Shown here one piece after another: positions 30,192 through 36,214 of a stretch of DNA of 38,316 bases (positions are counted from its first letter, which is position 1; each line of letters starts with the position of its first letter). Origin of the DNA: a virus; the IMG/VR virus record IMGVR_UViG_3300017764_000019, positions 1 to 38,316 of that record; one strand, given 5' to 3'. Below the pieces are notes generated by a model. That model did no database searches, had not been told where the DNA came from, and saw only the letters and a program-made list of their open reading frames with translations. The translations under genes and the position numbers were made by a program.

Positions 30192-31608
30192 TCATTACAA
30201 TGTTGAGCTTGACGTTCGAGATAGTGACCTAAGACAATTTCTGGCCACGGCAAAAGCAAAGGTTGCCCCCGAGGGTGTTGGTAAAAAAATCGGAGACAGG
30301 TTAGATCTTACGCCGATCCCCTGGTCTTGGGAGGGTCTAATTATGAAGGCACGCATGAACCTATTAGTCGCGCAACCCAAGGTAGGTAAGACGGCACTTC
30401 TTCTTGAGATGATCGCCAAATGGCATATGGGAGACAGTGAATTTTTAGGGGCGAACTTTATAGGTGAATGTCCACCAGTTATAATCGTTGGAACTGATCA
30501 AAGTGAGGCCGACTGGGGCTCAATGCTATCGGCGGTTAATTTAGTAAGTAAAGACGGCACTATTTGCAAACCAATCGAGCGTATTTGGACAGCAGCCGAC
30601 CCATTGCATTTCAATGATCGCGGACTTGACGCCTTGGGTGCCGAACTTGAAAATCATGAATCGCCATTGTTGATAGTGGATTCTTACCACAGCTGTGTCG
30701 GCCCTCTAGGGCAAGAAGATAGCGGATCTACATATGCCAATCCGTTGGCGGCGCTGCTCATTGTTGCAGCAAAAGCCCGAGCCACAACTTGTGTAATCCA
30801 CCATGCCAACAAAGGTGTCGGTTCAAATATAGTCTCTTCCTCGCGTGGCACCACAGCCTTGACTGCTGTGCCGTCTCAACTGATTCACATGAGTTTTCTT
30901 GAGACGGAAAACAAAAGGGATAAGCGGATCACCCTTAAAACGCAGGGCCGCTCTGGAACGCCAATGAACCTGTTGATCGAACGAACTGACGCAGGTTGGG
31001 TAAGTCATGGCGATGGTGAGGTTGCGGAGGAAGCTCAAAGACTTCAAGGGGTGGCGAATGAACTAGCTGGAAGGCAGGCCGATTTTTATGATTACATTGA
31101 TATGCGGTGGACTTTAGGTGAATTTGCGGTGAGTAGCAGCGAGCTGGGGCAACACTTTAACCTGACAACCAACAAGATCAGTCGTTACTTGAAACAACTC
31201 GTTACAAAAGGCTTGATCGCCTGCTGTGGTCATACTGAGCCGGGAGTTGATGGTGGTAGGCCGAGCCCTCTGTTCAGACCCTCTCCAGAAACCGGGTTAG
31301 AAACGTTAGAAAGGTTAGAAACCTCCGCTTCTACACACGAAATAAGGAGTTTATCACCTTTATCACCTTTAAAACCTGATATAGCGGAGGAAGGTTTATC
31401 ACCTAAGTCGCCAGTGCAGCGTCTTATGTCCGACAACACCTGGCAATCTGGATGGCTTGTGCGCGATGGCTCCAATCCACACTCCGTCACAATTGAGAAA
31501 GTCGGCAACCCTATGTACGCTGTTCGCAATATGCGTTGGGGAATTGACCTGAAAGTCGCGGATAGCCCCTTTGTGTCAAACGTTAGCGATTCAACAAAAG
31601 AGTTTTAA
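30004..31608 (+). CDS. RepA-like AAA ATPase / replicative helicase with winged helix tail
   Basis: A 534-residue protein. Residues 123-130 (AQPKVGKT) are Walker A; LLIVDSYHS with D226 is Walker B; CVIHHANKG and SSRGTTAL follow as sensor-like motifs, together the RepA/DnaB-like AAA_25 family. About residues 365-405 (ELGQHFNLTTNKISRYLKQL) form a winged helix DNA-binding domain. It is probably the helicase or origin protein starting phage replication with host polymerase, since no phage DNA polymerase is seen. ATG 30004 lacks a Shine-Dalgarno; ATG 30175 is a later alternative. The first ~30 residues look unstructured. Confidence 0.82.
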   Translation: MNLASFQTTHSSHHTNLNPNITQQSSEISDFQQALLKLKNRAEQIVGTEHESDWLPLMRNAASHYNVELDVRDSDLRQFLATAKAKVAPEGVGKKIGDRLDLTPIPWSWEGLIMKARMNLLVAQPKVGKTALLLEMIAKWHMGDSEFLGANFIGECPPVIIVGTDQSEADWGSMLSAVNLVSKDGTICKPIERIWTAADPLHFNDRGLDALGAELENHESPLLIVDSYHSCVGPLGQEDSGSTYANPLAALLIVAAKARATTCVIHHANKGVGSNIVSSSRGTTALTAVPSQLIHMSFLETENKRDKRITLKTQGRSGTPMNLLIERTDAGWVSHGDGEVAEEAQRLQGVANELAGRQADFYDYIDMRWTLGEFAVSSSELGQHFNLTTNKISRYLKQLVTKGLIACCGHTEPGVDGGRPSPLFRPSPETGLETLERLETSASTHEIRSLSPLSPLKPDIAEEGLSPKSPVQRLMSDNTWQSGWLVRDGSNPHSVTIEKVGNPMYAVRNMRWGIDLKVADSPFVSNVSDSTKEF

Positions 31609-31640
31609 TATCGCGTCGACTGACTATTATGTAAAAGTCG

Positions 31641-31683
31641 AGCCTGGGTGATGACAGGCTTGGCCCCTGGAGGAGAGGCCAGG
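31641..31683 (+). ncRNA. Structured segment after the helicase gene: two hairpins
   Basis: AGCCTG (31641-31646) pairs with CAGGCT (31655-31660). CTTGGCC (31659-31665) pairs with GGCCAGG (31677-31683), with one G-T pair, so the two stems share two bases and could exclude each other. With the terminator-like stem that follows this gives a compact structured 3' UTR or small RNA in a 222-base gene-free gap. No known RNA family is recognised. Confidence 0.35.
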
Positions 31684-31695
31684 TGATCGGGGAAA

Positions 31696-31742
31696 AAGTG
31701 GGGGGCCGCGATGCAGTTTTGCTCGTGTCCCCGCTTTTTTTT
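31696..31742 (+). terminator. Probable intrinsic terminator after the helicase gene
   Basis: AAGTGGGG (31696-31703) pairs with CCCCGCTT (31729-31736), allowing one G-T pair, around a 25-base loop, and is followed by a run of eight T (31735-31742). The loop is long but the GC stem and T-run are convincing. Confidence 0.6.
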
Positions 31743-31760
31743 GATAAGATCCGCTTATCA
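31742..31760. promoter_or_regulatory. Operator-like inverted repeat TGATAAG-N5-CTTATCA
   Basis: TGATAAG (31742-31748) and CTTATCA (31754-31760) form a perfect 7-bp dyad with a 5-base spacer. It sits between a terminator and the promoter of the small-gene array, the usual place for a regulator-binding site. The cognate protein is not identified. Confidence 0.45.
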
Positions 31761-31770
31761 TGAAACTTCT

Positions 31771-31799
31771 TTGTATTTGTGATAATAATTTGATATATT
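31771..31799 (+). promoter_or_regulatory. Candidate promoter for the small-gene array
   Basis: TTGTAT (31771-31776), a 17-base spacer and TATATT (31794-31799) resemble a sigma-70 promoter with a weak -35. A start near 31806 would give a leader of about 25 bases before TTG 31831, similar to the leaders described further right. Confidence 0.4.
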
Positions 31800-31830
31800 T
31801 TGTTCTTTTGTTACCATTAGCTGGTCCTGC

Positions 31831-32289
31831 TTGATTCACTTGTTCCTCGACCTTTCACCACAACTTGACGATGATGTTAAATCATTGGCTATCAAATCTG
31901 TATATGCAGATCGAATCAGAGAGAGATCAAAAACCTTTGAATTGCGGACGTACTCGCCAGGCATTCTCCCAGGAAGCTGGTGTGCTTTGTATGAAACAGC
32001 TCCAACAAAGGCGATTCAGACAGTTTTCAAAGCGGGCAGAACATTCAAGCTAACTCCGAATAAGGCATGGGAATTGTACTCTGCAAATTTTGGAATTGAC
32101 TTTGATTCTTACTTTAGTTATTTTAGAAGACGCGCCTGGGCTTACGGAGTTGAGATAGCGGATGTAAGATCTTTTAAGGCCGTCTCGCTTCATGAGTTGA
32201 GAGAATCGCCAGGTTTTACAGTTCCACAAATATGTCAGAAGCTAAAGACTAGGCATCAGAGGATCTTATCAGCCACTGACAAACTATAA
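31831..32289 (+). CDS. ASCH/PUA-like domain protein
   Basis: A 152-residue protein from TTG 31831. The core LAIKSVYADRIRERSKTFEL, RTYSPGILPGSWCALYETAP, TKAIQTVFKAGRTF, ELYSANFGIDFDSYFSYF and AYGVEIADVRSFK follows the ASCH/PUA-like family, with the signature of an (A/I)-x-x-I-x-x-(R/G)-x-K-x-(F/V)-ELR block, a P-(G/L)-x-W-x-x-Y and YFRRRAWAYG. Such domains bind RNA or modified nucleotides and are frequent in phages; some act in transcription control. The conserved region begins near residue 18, so the exact start is uncertain. Confidence 0.75.
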   Translation: MIHLFLDLSPQLDDDVKSLAIKSVYADRIRERSKTFELRTYSPGILPGSWCALYETAPTKAIQTVFKAGRTFKLTPNKAWELYSANFGIDFDSYFSYFRRRAWAYGVEIADVRSFKAVSLHELRESPGFTVPQICQKLKTRHQRILSATDKL

Positions 32290-32297
32290 GAAATTCT

Positions 32298-32372
32298 GAC
32301 TACGACTCACTTTTTTGTGTGTTATCATGCTCTCGTCTGCCGTGCAGACTTTCCTCTATCCCCGATTCTATC
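32298..32372 (+). promoter_or_regulatory. Promoter plus hairpin and CU-rich leader (copy 1)
   Basis: GACTAC at 32298, a -10 TATCAT at 32323-32328 and, 6 bases later, the hairpin GTCTGC-CGT-GCAGAC (32335-32349). The 23 bases between hairpin and ATG are CU-rich and include CCTCTATCCCCGATTCTATC; there is no Shine-Dalgarno sequence. The same arrangement recurs before 34136 and 36215, and in part before 35842. Confidence 0.6.
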
Positions 32373-32855
32373 ATGATTTCAAGACGTGTGCGTCCATCTC
32401 AGGACAGTTTGATTTTTGACAATCTAAAGTTATTGTCACAGGGCGTTCTAGAAAATTTTAAAGACGATTTATTTGTTCATGATCGTGAAATTTTACAGAA
32501 AAAAGTGGAGCCTGGCACTTCATGGCTGTGGATTGTTCACAAAAATGGTACACATCTTGCCCGATGGGATGAAGATGCTTACGCCGGTTCAAAGGACTCA
32601 TTGTTGGAACACTTTGTAAGAAGTCTTGTCAGAGGAGATTGGTCAAATAGTAGTATCCACATTTTTCACGTTAATGAGATCATTGACGGCGAAGCTCATG
32701 GGTGGGTTTCAGGCCGACTTGAGATAGATGATATTGCAAGAGCTTTGCCGCGTCCACTTCCTCAACCTAAGCTGCCTGGCGAAAAGATTGAGCAACAAGT
32801 TTACTCGGCTCACTCTGGTTTAGTTCAGGCTCTTCAGCCGACTTCAGTGGCTTGA
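32373..32855 (+). CDS. Hypothetical protein (160 aa) of the accessory array
   Basis: From ATG 32373 the product starts MISRRVRPSQDSLIFDNLKL and includes TSWLWIVHKNGTHLARWDED, SIHIFHVNEIIDGEAHGWVS and a Pro-rich end (ALPRPLPQPKLPG). The frame is open upstream to 32319, but the CU-rich leader abuts this ATG. I do not recognise the family. The mixed alpha/beta pattern with W-x-W-IV-x-K-x-GTHL suggests a folded domain of about 125 residues and a flexible tail. Confidence 0.65.
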   Translation: MISRRVRPSQDSLIFDNLKLLSQGVLENFKDDLFVHDREILQKKVEPGTSWLWIVHKNGTHLARWDEDAYAGSKDSLLEHFVRSLVRGDWSNSSIHIFHVNEIIDGEAHGWVSGRLEIDDIARALPRPLPQPKLPGEKIEQQVYSAHSGLVQALQPTSVA

Positions 32856-32856
32856 G

Positions 32857-33207
32857 ATGATGAGACACACGATAACTTATTCATTTGACGCCGAATTTGC
32901 CAATGCTTTTTATCATGAGGAAGAAAATTCTTTTGCAGCTAATGACTGTGAAGAAAACTCGGTTATTTTGCACAATATAAATCGCGAAAGAATGATAAGA
33001 CTTGTTCGTAATTGGGTGTGTAACAAGGCGATTCAGTCTGTTAATATGCACGAAAAACCCTGGGAAAGGTCAGAAATGTCCGAGAATGAAATGCGTAATC
33101 TTCATGAAATAAATTCGGCGCTCAATTGTTTCTTGTCGCCACCGCCAGACAAAAGTGAAGTAGTTATCGCGATGCAACAGAAGGAAAAAGGCCGACATAA
33201 GGCATGA
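32857..33207 (+). CDS. Hypothetical protein (116 aa)
   Basis: Begins MMRHTITYSFDAEFANAFYH and is acidic in the first half, with a helical middle (INRERMIRLVRNWVCNKAIQ) and a Lys-rich end. The second methionine at 32860 may be the actual start. It lies one base after the previous stop and overlaps the next start (ATGA at 33204). The family is not recognised. Confidence 0.6.
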   Translation: MMRHTITYSFDAEFANAFYHEEENSFAANDCEENSVILHNINRERMIRLVRNWVCNKAIQSVNMHEKPWERSEMSENEMRNLHEINSALNCFLSPPPDKSEVVIAMQQKEKGRHKA

Positions 33208-33584
33208 CCAGTTCGTATTTTAAAAATCTATTTCCCCGACCAACAACAATGAAAACGAAACTAATTACGGCTCCAGCTTTTCCTTGTCTCGGCGCACTTG
33301 TGTTTTCACGCGGTGTTGCAAGCAGGTCAGAGGCGGACGCAATATTCTGCGATGCTGTCAAATATCGCCAGCAGCTTTTCAGGAACGGTGATTGGGGCGA
33401 TCTTGGTGAGGAGGACTGGGACCAAAATGTCCAAACTTGCAAACAGGCAGATGGCGGTCAATTGCTTGGTATATACAAGCTACCTGATGGATCAAGAATT
33501 TGGATTCTCACAGTTGGTTACGCCAGACAGACGCTCGGCCATGATTATTGTTACACCACGATCCTGTTTCCTGACGAATACTGA
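33204..33584 (+). CDS. Conserved hypothetical protein with DWGDL / IWI motifs
   Basis: A 126-residue protein. GALVFSRGVASRSEADAIFC, NGDWGDLGEEDWDQNVQTCK, GIYKLPDGSRIWILTVGYAR and TTILFPDEY match a small family I have seen on plasmids, integrative elements and phages (GDWGDL-x-x-ED, then KIWIIT, then TT-(I/V)-LFP-x-EY), of unknown function. ATG 33249 (MKTKLITAPAFP) is a possible later start and is preceded by a TTTCCCCGA tract like the CU-rich leaders. ATG 33204 is coupled to the gene before. Confidence 0.7.
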   Translation: MTSSYFKNLFPRPTTMKTKLITAPAFPCLGALVFSRGVASRSEADAIFCDAVKYRQQLFRNGDWGDLGEEDWDQNVQTCKQADGGQLLGIYKLPDGSRIWILTVGYARQTLGHDYCYTTILFPDEY

Positions 33585-33856
33585 TGCCTCGCCACAAAAC
33601 TGCAAACTGGGACGGCTTGACTGAGACTCTCAAGCGAGCTGAAACCTCACAGAATCGACTTTGCCCCTTCTTCACACAACTATGTCACAACAACACAGAT
33701 CGCCCAATTGGTTACACAGAAGAAATATTGGCGAGCAATCTCAACGAAGCGTGCGCAATAGCCGCCAATATTTGGGAAGGCAAGATTCCATCGGGCATAA
33801 GCTACATGGTATGGGGCACTGGTGGAAGCATAAAATTGGTAACGCCGACGCAATGA
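33584..33856 (+). CDS. Hypothetical protein (90 aa)
   Basis: Begins MPRHKTANWDGLTETLKRAE and contains NLNEACAIAANIWEGKIPSG, with a glycine-rich end (VWGTGGSIKLVTPTQ). It starts within the preceding stop (TGATG) and ends in the next start (ATGA), so it is part of a coupled run of four small genes. No family is recognised. A helix with repeated alanines followed by a short beta hairpin is the visible structure. Confidence 0.6.
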   Translation: MPRHKTANWDGLTETLKRAETSQNRLCPFFTQLCHNNTDRPIGYTEEILASNLNEACAIAANIWEGKIPSGISYMVWGTGGSIKLVTPTQ

Positions 33857-34023
33857 AAAAAACAAGCATTTTAACCGATATTGAGATTTCTTCGTTGATT
33901 ATTATGATGGAAGATATCAAGGGCGAGTTTAAGGGCGCTGGTGATTATAAGTTGCCAGAGTTCTATGAGACGATCAGAGTTAAGTTACAAAATATGCATA
34001 AGTCGCGTTATAAAGCTCCATAA
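33853..34023 (+). CDS. Small hypothetical protein (56 aa)
   Basis: From ATG 33853 the product is MKKTSILTDIEISSLIIMME followed by DIKGEFKGAGDYKLPEFYET and a basic helix. The ATG overlaps the previous stop (ATGA). The frame is open upstream inside the previous gene but coding there is unlikely. It is helical and of unknown function, and is the last gene before a terminator. Confidence 0.6.
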   Translation: MKKTSILTDIEISSLIIMMEDIKGEFKGAGDYKLPEFYETIRVKLQNMHKSRYKAP

Positions 34024-34049
34024 ATATCGCTCATGGATGCAATATGTTC

Positions 34050-34075
34050 GACCCCTTGACAAGGGGTCTCTTTTT
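34050..34075 (+). terminator. Terminator hairpin containing a consensus -35
   Basis: GACCCCT (34050-34056) pairs with AGGGGTC (34062-34068) around loop TGACA, followed by TCTTTTT. The dyad GACCCCTTGACAAGGGGTC is perfect. Its centre is also the TTGACA -35 of the next promoter, so termination and initiation signals overlap physically. Confidence 0.7.
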
Positions 34076-34084
34076 ATGTATATT
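34056..34084 (+). promoter_or_regulatory. Consensus sigma-70 promoter for the DUF932 gene
   Basis: TTGACA (34056-34061), a spacer of exactly 17 bases and TATATT (34079-34084). This is the best housekeeping-type promoter in the window. Start is predicted at 34091-34092, exactly where the leader hairpin begins. Confidence 0.75.
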
Positions 34085-34091
34085 TAAAGAG

Positions 34092-34135
34092 TCAATCACA
34101 TCACTGATTGATTCTCTCTCATTCCCCGATTTATC
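34092..34135 (+). promoter_or_regulatory. 5' hairpin and CU-rich leader (copy 2)
   Basis: TCAATCA-CATCAC-TGATTGA (34092-34111) is a perfect 7-bp hairpin starting at the predicted transcript end. The next 24 bases are CU-rich (TTCTCTCTCATTCCCCGATT then TATC) up to ATG 34136, with no Shine-Dalgarno. Confidence 0.6.
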
Positions 34136-35122
34136 ATGGCTTCTGAGTTTACTGATGGCGTAATCATGCAAGGCGAACATGCTTGGCATGGCCTCGGACA
34201 AAATATTGAGGGCACACTCCCCGCAAGGGAAGCATTCACCCGAGCCAATGCACTGTTTACAGTCGAAAAAGCTCCACTGCTATTTCGTAACCCTATCACA
34301 GGTGTTGAGTCGGCCTCTGAGCACAGATGTGCGACTTACAGAACAGACACAGGCGATCAGCTTGGCACTGTTAGCCTCAATTATGAGGTGATTCAGAACG
34401 AGGAGCTCTGTAGGTTTGCGGAGATGCTCCGTGATGACTGTGAGATGGATACGGTGGTCGTACTCAAGGGTGGTGCTAAGGTCGCCTTCTCAGCTAAAAT
34501 CTTGGGAACTGACGCCGAAGTTGTCAAGGGTGACATCATTCATAGGCGACTTAATGGCTATCTGTCACATGATGGGACAACCAGCTTTGGTGGAATGTTC
34601 AGCAATGTCCGCATTGTCTGCAGCAATACACTTGGCTGGGCCATGCAAGATGCTAACAAGCACGGCAAACAATTCAAAATCTCACACACCAAACTCGGCG
34701 TGTCACAGATTGATTCGACTTTGAGGTCTATTGACATTGCTCGCCAGACCTTCACTCAAGAGGTCGAAGATTATAAGCGCATGGCCGAGACAGCTATGGA
34801 TTACAACTCTTATCGGACCTGGCTCACAGACCTTTACAATATGCCGAGCGTCAAACAGCAGGATGGTTCCCTGCGTCCAGGCCAGATAGAGGACTCCAAG
34901 GTTAAGTGGAACAAGCTACGCAATGCATGGGCCGGTGGTTATGGCACATCTATTAATGGTGTGTCCGATACTGTCTGGGGTGCTTTCAATGCTGTTACGG
35001 AAGTAGAAACCAGCTTAAGGGATGCATCAGACAGCAGGAACATCGCCACAGTCAATGGTTACTATGTCCAGCAAATTGTCAACAGGGCCAGGCGCTCTGC
35101 TGCTGAATTGTGTGCAGTATGA
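34136..35122 (+). CDS. DUF932 (phage/plasmid-like) protein
   Basis: A 328-residue protein: MQGEHAWHGLGQNIEGTLPA, SLNYEVIQNEELCRFAEMLR, VVLKGGAKVAFSAKILG, LSHDGTTSFGGMFSNVRIVC and SNTLGWAM are the DUF932/TIGR03299 landmarks (WH-x-LG, V-x-x-x-Y-x-x-(I/V)-QN-x-E, SHDG-(T/S), VCSNTL). The family is widespread on phages and plasmids and its biochemical role is unknown. It has its own strong promoter and leader and is followed by a terminator, so it is a single-gene unit. That suggests high early expression. Confidence 0.9.
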   Translation: MASEFTDGVIMQGEHAWHGLGQNIEGTLPAREAFTRANALFTVEKAPLLFRNPITGVESASEHRCATYRTDTGDQLGTVSLNYEVIQNEELCRFAEMLRDDCEMDTVVVLKGGAKVAFSAKILGTDAEVVKGDIIHRRLNGYLSHDGTTSFGGMFSNVRIVCSNTLGWAMQDANKHGKQFKISHTKLGVSQIDSTLRSIDIARQTFTQEVEDYKRMAETAMDYNSYRTWLTDLYNMPSVKQQDGSLRPGQIEDSKVKWNKLRNAWAGGYGTSINGVSDTVWGAFNAVTEVETSLRDASDSRNIATVNGYYVQQIVNRARRSAAELCAV

Positions 35123-35140
35123 TGGGTCTACCAGCTTCCC

Positions 35141-35164
35141 AGGGGCCGCAAGGCCCTTTTTTTT
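35141..35164 (+). terminator. Terminator after the DUF932 gene
   Basis: AGGGGCC-GCAA-GGCCCTT with a run of eight T (35157-35164). The stem is five GC pairs plus two closing pairs. It lies 22 bases before the next ATG, so the hairpin could also head that gene's leader in read-through transcripts. Confidence 0.85.
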
Positions 35165-35180
35165 ACGCCTTTAACTCGCC

Positions 35181-35351
35181 ATGCCAGCTTTTATTTGTGT
35201 TTATTATGTCTACCAAGATGATGTCAAGTATCGGAGAACAATTCAGATTTACGCCAAAGACTTGGAGCGTGCGGTGGACAAATGGACGAACATAAGAAGG
35301 GAGAATGAGTTCTTAGATGCCATCTTCTTGCCTACTAAGTGGGATCATTGA
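35181..35351 (+). CDS. Small hypothetical protein (56 aa)
   Basis: From ATG 35181 the product is MPAFICVYYVYQDDVKYRRT followed by IQIYAKDLERAVDKWTNIRR and a C-terminus LPTKWDH. It has a clear beta-strand, amphipathic helix, beta-strand pattern and no close competitor frame. The leader is CU-rich (ACGCCTTTAACTCGCC) without Shine-Dalgarno and follows a terminator hairpin at a spacing close to that of the other hairpin leaders. The family is not recognised. Confidence 0.6.
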   Translation: MPAFICVYYVYQDDVKYRRTIQIYAKDLERAVDKWTNIRRENEFLDAIFLPTKWDH

Positions 35352-35441
35352 TTTTTCCCATCAGATTTGCAGCAGGTGCTATGGTGCCTCCTGCATTTAT
35401 TTTGGAAAAAAACGTTTATCGGTTGAGTGGTGGCCTTGGTT
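35348..35441 (+). repeat. Dispersed intergenic repeat, copy 1
   Basis: TTGATTTTTCCCAT, then AGCAGGTGCTATGGTGCCTC and GGAAAAAAACGTTTATCGG (35348-35422) match the segment at 37065-37141. AGTGGTGGCCTTGGTT (35426-35441) is repeated exactly at 37035-37050, on the other side of that copy. The same stretch also opens a 44-codon frame from ATG 35381 (MVPPAFILEKNVYRLSGG), which is not conserved in the other copy. Past the repeat, TTAGCATGCTAA (35504-35515) is a perfect palindrome. Confidence 0.6.
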
Positions 35442-35515
35442 TCCAGGTGTCCAGATTGGACATCATGGTTGCCTGGTGTCCCTGGGAGAATATTTTACCC
35501 AACTTAGCATGCTAA

Positions 35516-35582
35516 AAATTCTTAATGTTCGGCGTAACAAAGCGGACTACAGCGAGACAAAGAATAGCTTATATTAAAAATG
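35516..35582 (+). repeat. Duplicated promoter unit, copy 1
   Basis: This segment aligns without gaps to 36105-36171. The first 40 bases are identical except one (AAATTCTTAATGTTCGGCG, then TAACA-A/C-AGCGGACTACAGCGA), a 13-base block differs, and the -10 region TTATATTAA is conserved. GACTAC lies 25 bases upstream of TATATT (35570-35575). It drives the 62-residue gene at 35603. Confidence 0.75.
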
Positions 35583-35602
35583 TCAAGAAAAGAGGTCAAT
35601 TG

Positions 35603-35791
35603 ATGAATCAATTCAATGTCCCCCTGGTTGCAGATTTCAAGCACTTCCTCGAACTTCCTAACGGACATTTCATTAATATCGATTTAGTGCCTAATGCCAA
35701 TGGGGACTGGGTTGTTGAGCATTTGGATGCTACAGGCGAGTTTGTCTGTGGCATACAGATCGCCGCACCAGAGTCTAAATCCCAAGCCTAA
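35603..35791 (+). CDS. Small hypothetical protein (62 aa)
   Basis: From ATG 35603 the product is MNQFNVPLVADFKHFLELPN, GHFINIDLVPNANGDWVVEH, and a C-terminus GEFVCGIQIAAPESKSQA, a small all-beta pattern. AGAGGT at 35591-35596 is a good Shine-Dalgarno, unlike the leaders of its neighbours. The start codon lies inside AATTGAT-GA-ATCAATT (35598-35613). It is transcribed from the duplicated promoter unit. The family is not recognised. Confidence 0.65.
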   Translation: MNQFNVPLVADFKHFLELPNGHFINIDLVPNANGDWVVEHLDATGEFVCGIQIAAPESKSQA

Positions 35792-35799
35792 TCATTTCA

Positions 35800-35841
35800 G
35801 GGGCCGAGTGGCCCCATCTTTCCTCTTCATCCCCGACTTCT
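35800..35841 (+). promoter_or_regulatory. Hairpin and CU-rich leader (copy 3)
   Basis: GGGGCC-GAGT-GGCCCC (35800-35815) is a perfect 6-bp hairpin. The following 26 bases (ATCTTTCCTCTTCATCCCCG then ACTTCT) are CU-rich up to ATG 35842. No convincing -10 is seen at the expected position, so this copy may act as a processing or partial termination site within a transcript. Confidence 0.55.
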
Positions 35842-36099
35842 ATGAGTATTTCCAAATCTGACATCCGCACTGCACTGACACAATGTGCAAAGGCAGCCGT
35901 TCTAAAGCATGAGCTTGAGGTGAAAGATCTCCCCTTTGATCTGGGCAACGTGGACAATGATGAGAGGCTCCAGGACATAGTTGACTTAATTGATGAGCGT
36001 TTGCGCGATCACATGATCAATTATGTTATCTCTGCAGTTCATCATGGTAATCTTGATTCCACTTATAGCACCCCAGATGAACATAATCAGACCTGGTGA
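35842..36099 (+). CDS. Small acidic protein, paralogue A (85 aa)
   Basis: MSISKSDIRTALTQCAKAAV, then DLPFDLGNVDNDERLQDIVD and LIDERLRDHMINYVISAVHH. It is homologous to the gene at 36215: both share S/I-x-K-x-x-IR-x-(A/C)-L-x-QCA, (D/Q)-LPF-(D/N), and a helix (D/E)-(I/M)-V-x-x-I-(D/E)-E-x-L-x-D-(H/Y)-M. Helical and acidic; the family is unknown. The pair, together with the duplicated promoter between them, indicates a local gene duplication. Confidence 0.65.
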   Translation: MSISKSDIRTALTQCAKAAVLKHELEVKDLPFDLGNVDNDERLQDIVDLIDERLRDHMINYVISAVHHGNLDSTYSTPDEHNQTW

Positions 36100-36104
36100 C
36101 AATT

Positions 36105-36171
36105 AAATTCTTAATGTTCGGCGTAACACAGCGGACTACAGCGAAGTGGGTAATGGTTTATATTAATAATG
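36105..36171 (+). repeat. Duplicated promoter unit, copy 2
   Basis: Second copy of the 35516-35582 unit, same length. The -10 TATATT is at 36159-36164 and GACTAC at 36134. Roughly 57 of 68 positions match, with the differences concentrated in the 13 bases just before the -10. Here the unit feeds a hairpin leader rather than a Shine-Dalgarno leader. Confidence 0.75.
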
Positions 36172-36214
36172 TGATCAATCAGGTCACACAACTTTCCCTC
36201 CACTCTTTTTAATT
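36171..36214 (+). promoter_or_regulatory. 5' hairpin and CU-rich leader (copy 4)
   Basis: GTGATC-AATCA-GGTCAC (36171-36187), with one G-T pair, begins 6 bases after the -10, at the predicted transcript start. The 27 bases to ATG 36215 are CU/A-rich (ACAACTTTCCCTCCACTCTT then TTTAATT) with no Shine-Dalgarno. Confidence 0.55.

Noticed and set aside
35372-35396. AGGTGCTATG-x-T in the dispersed repeats as an extended -10 promoter
   Set aside because: TTGATT lies about 26 bases upstream, too far for a -35, and the second copy reads equally well as a ribosome site plus ATG; left undecided and not annotated as a promoter.
35381-35515. 44-codon frame MVPPAFILEKNVY... starting in the dispersed repeat
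   Set aside because: The corresponding frame in the second repeat copy stops after six codons, so the repeat is not conserved as protein.
35317-35577. Rightward frame of 86 residues across the 35.35-35.6 kb gap
   Set aside because: It runs through the dispersed repeat and the duplicated promoter unit, has no ribosome site, and overlaps the 56-residue gene in another frame.
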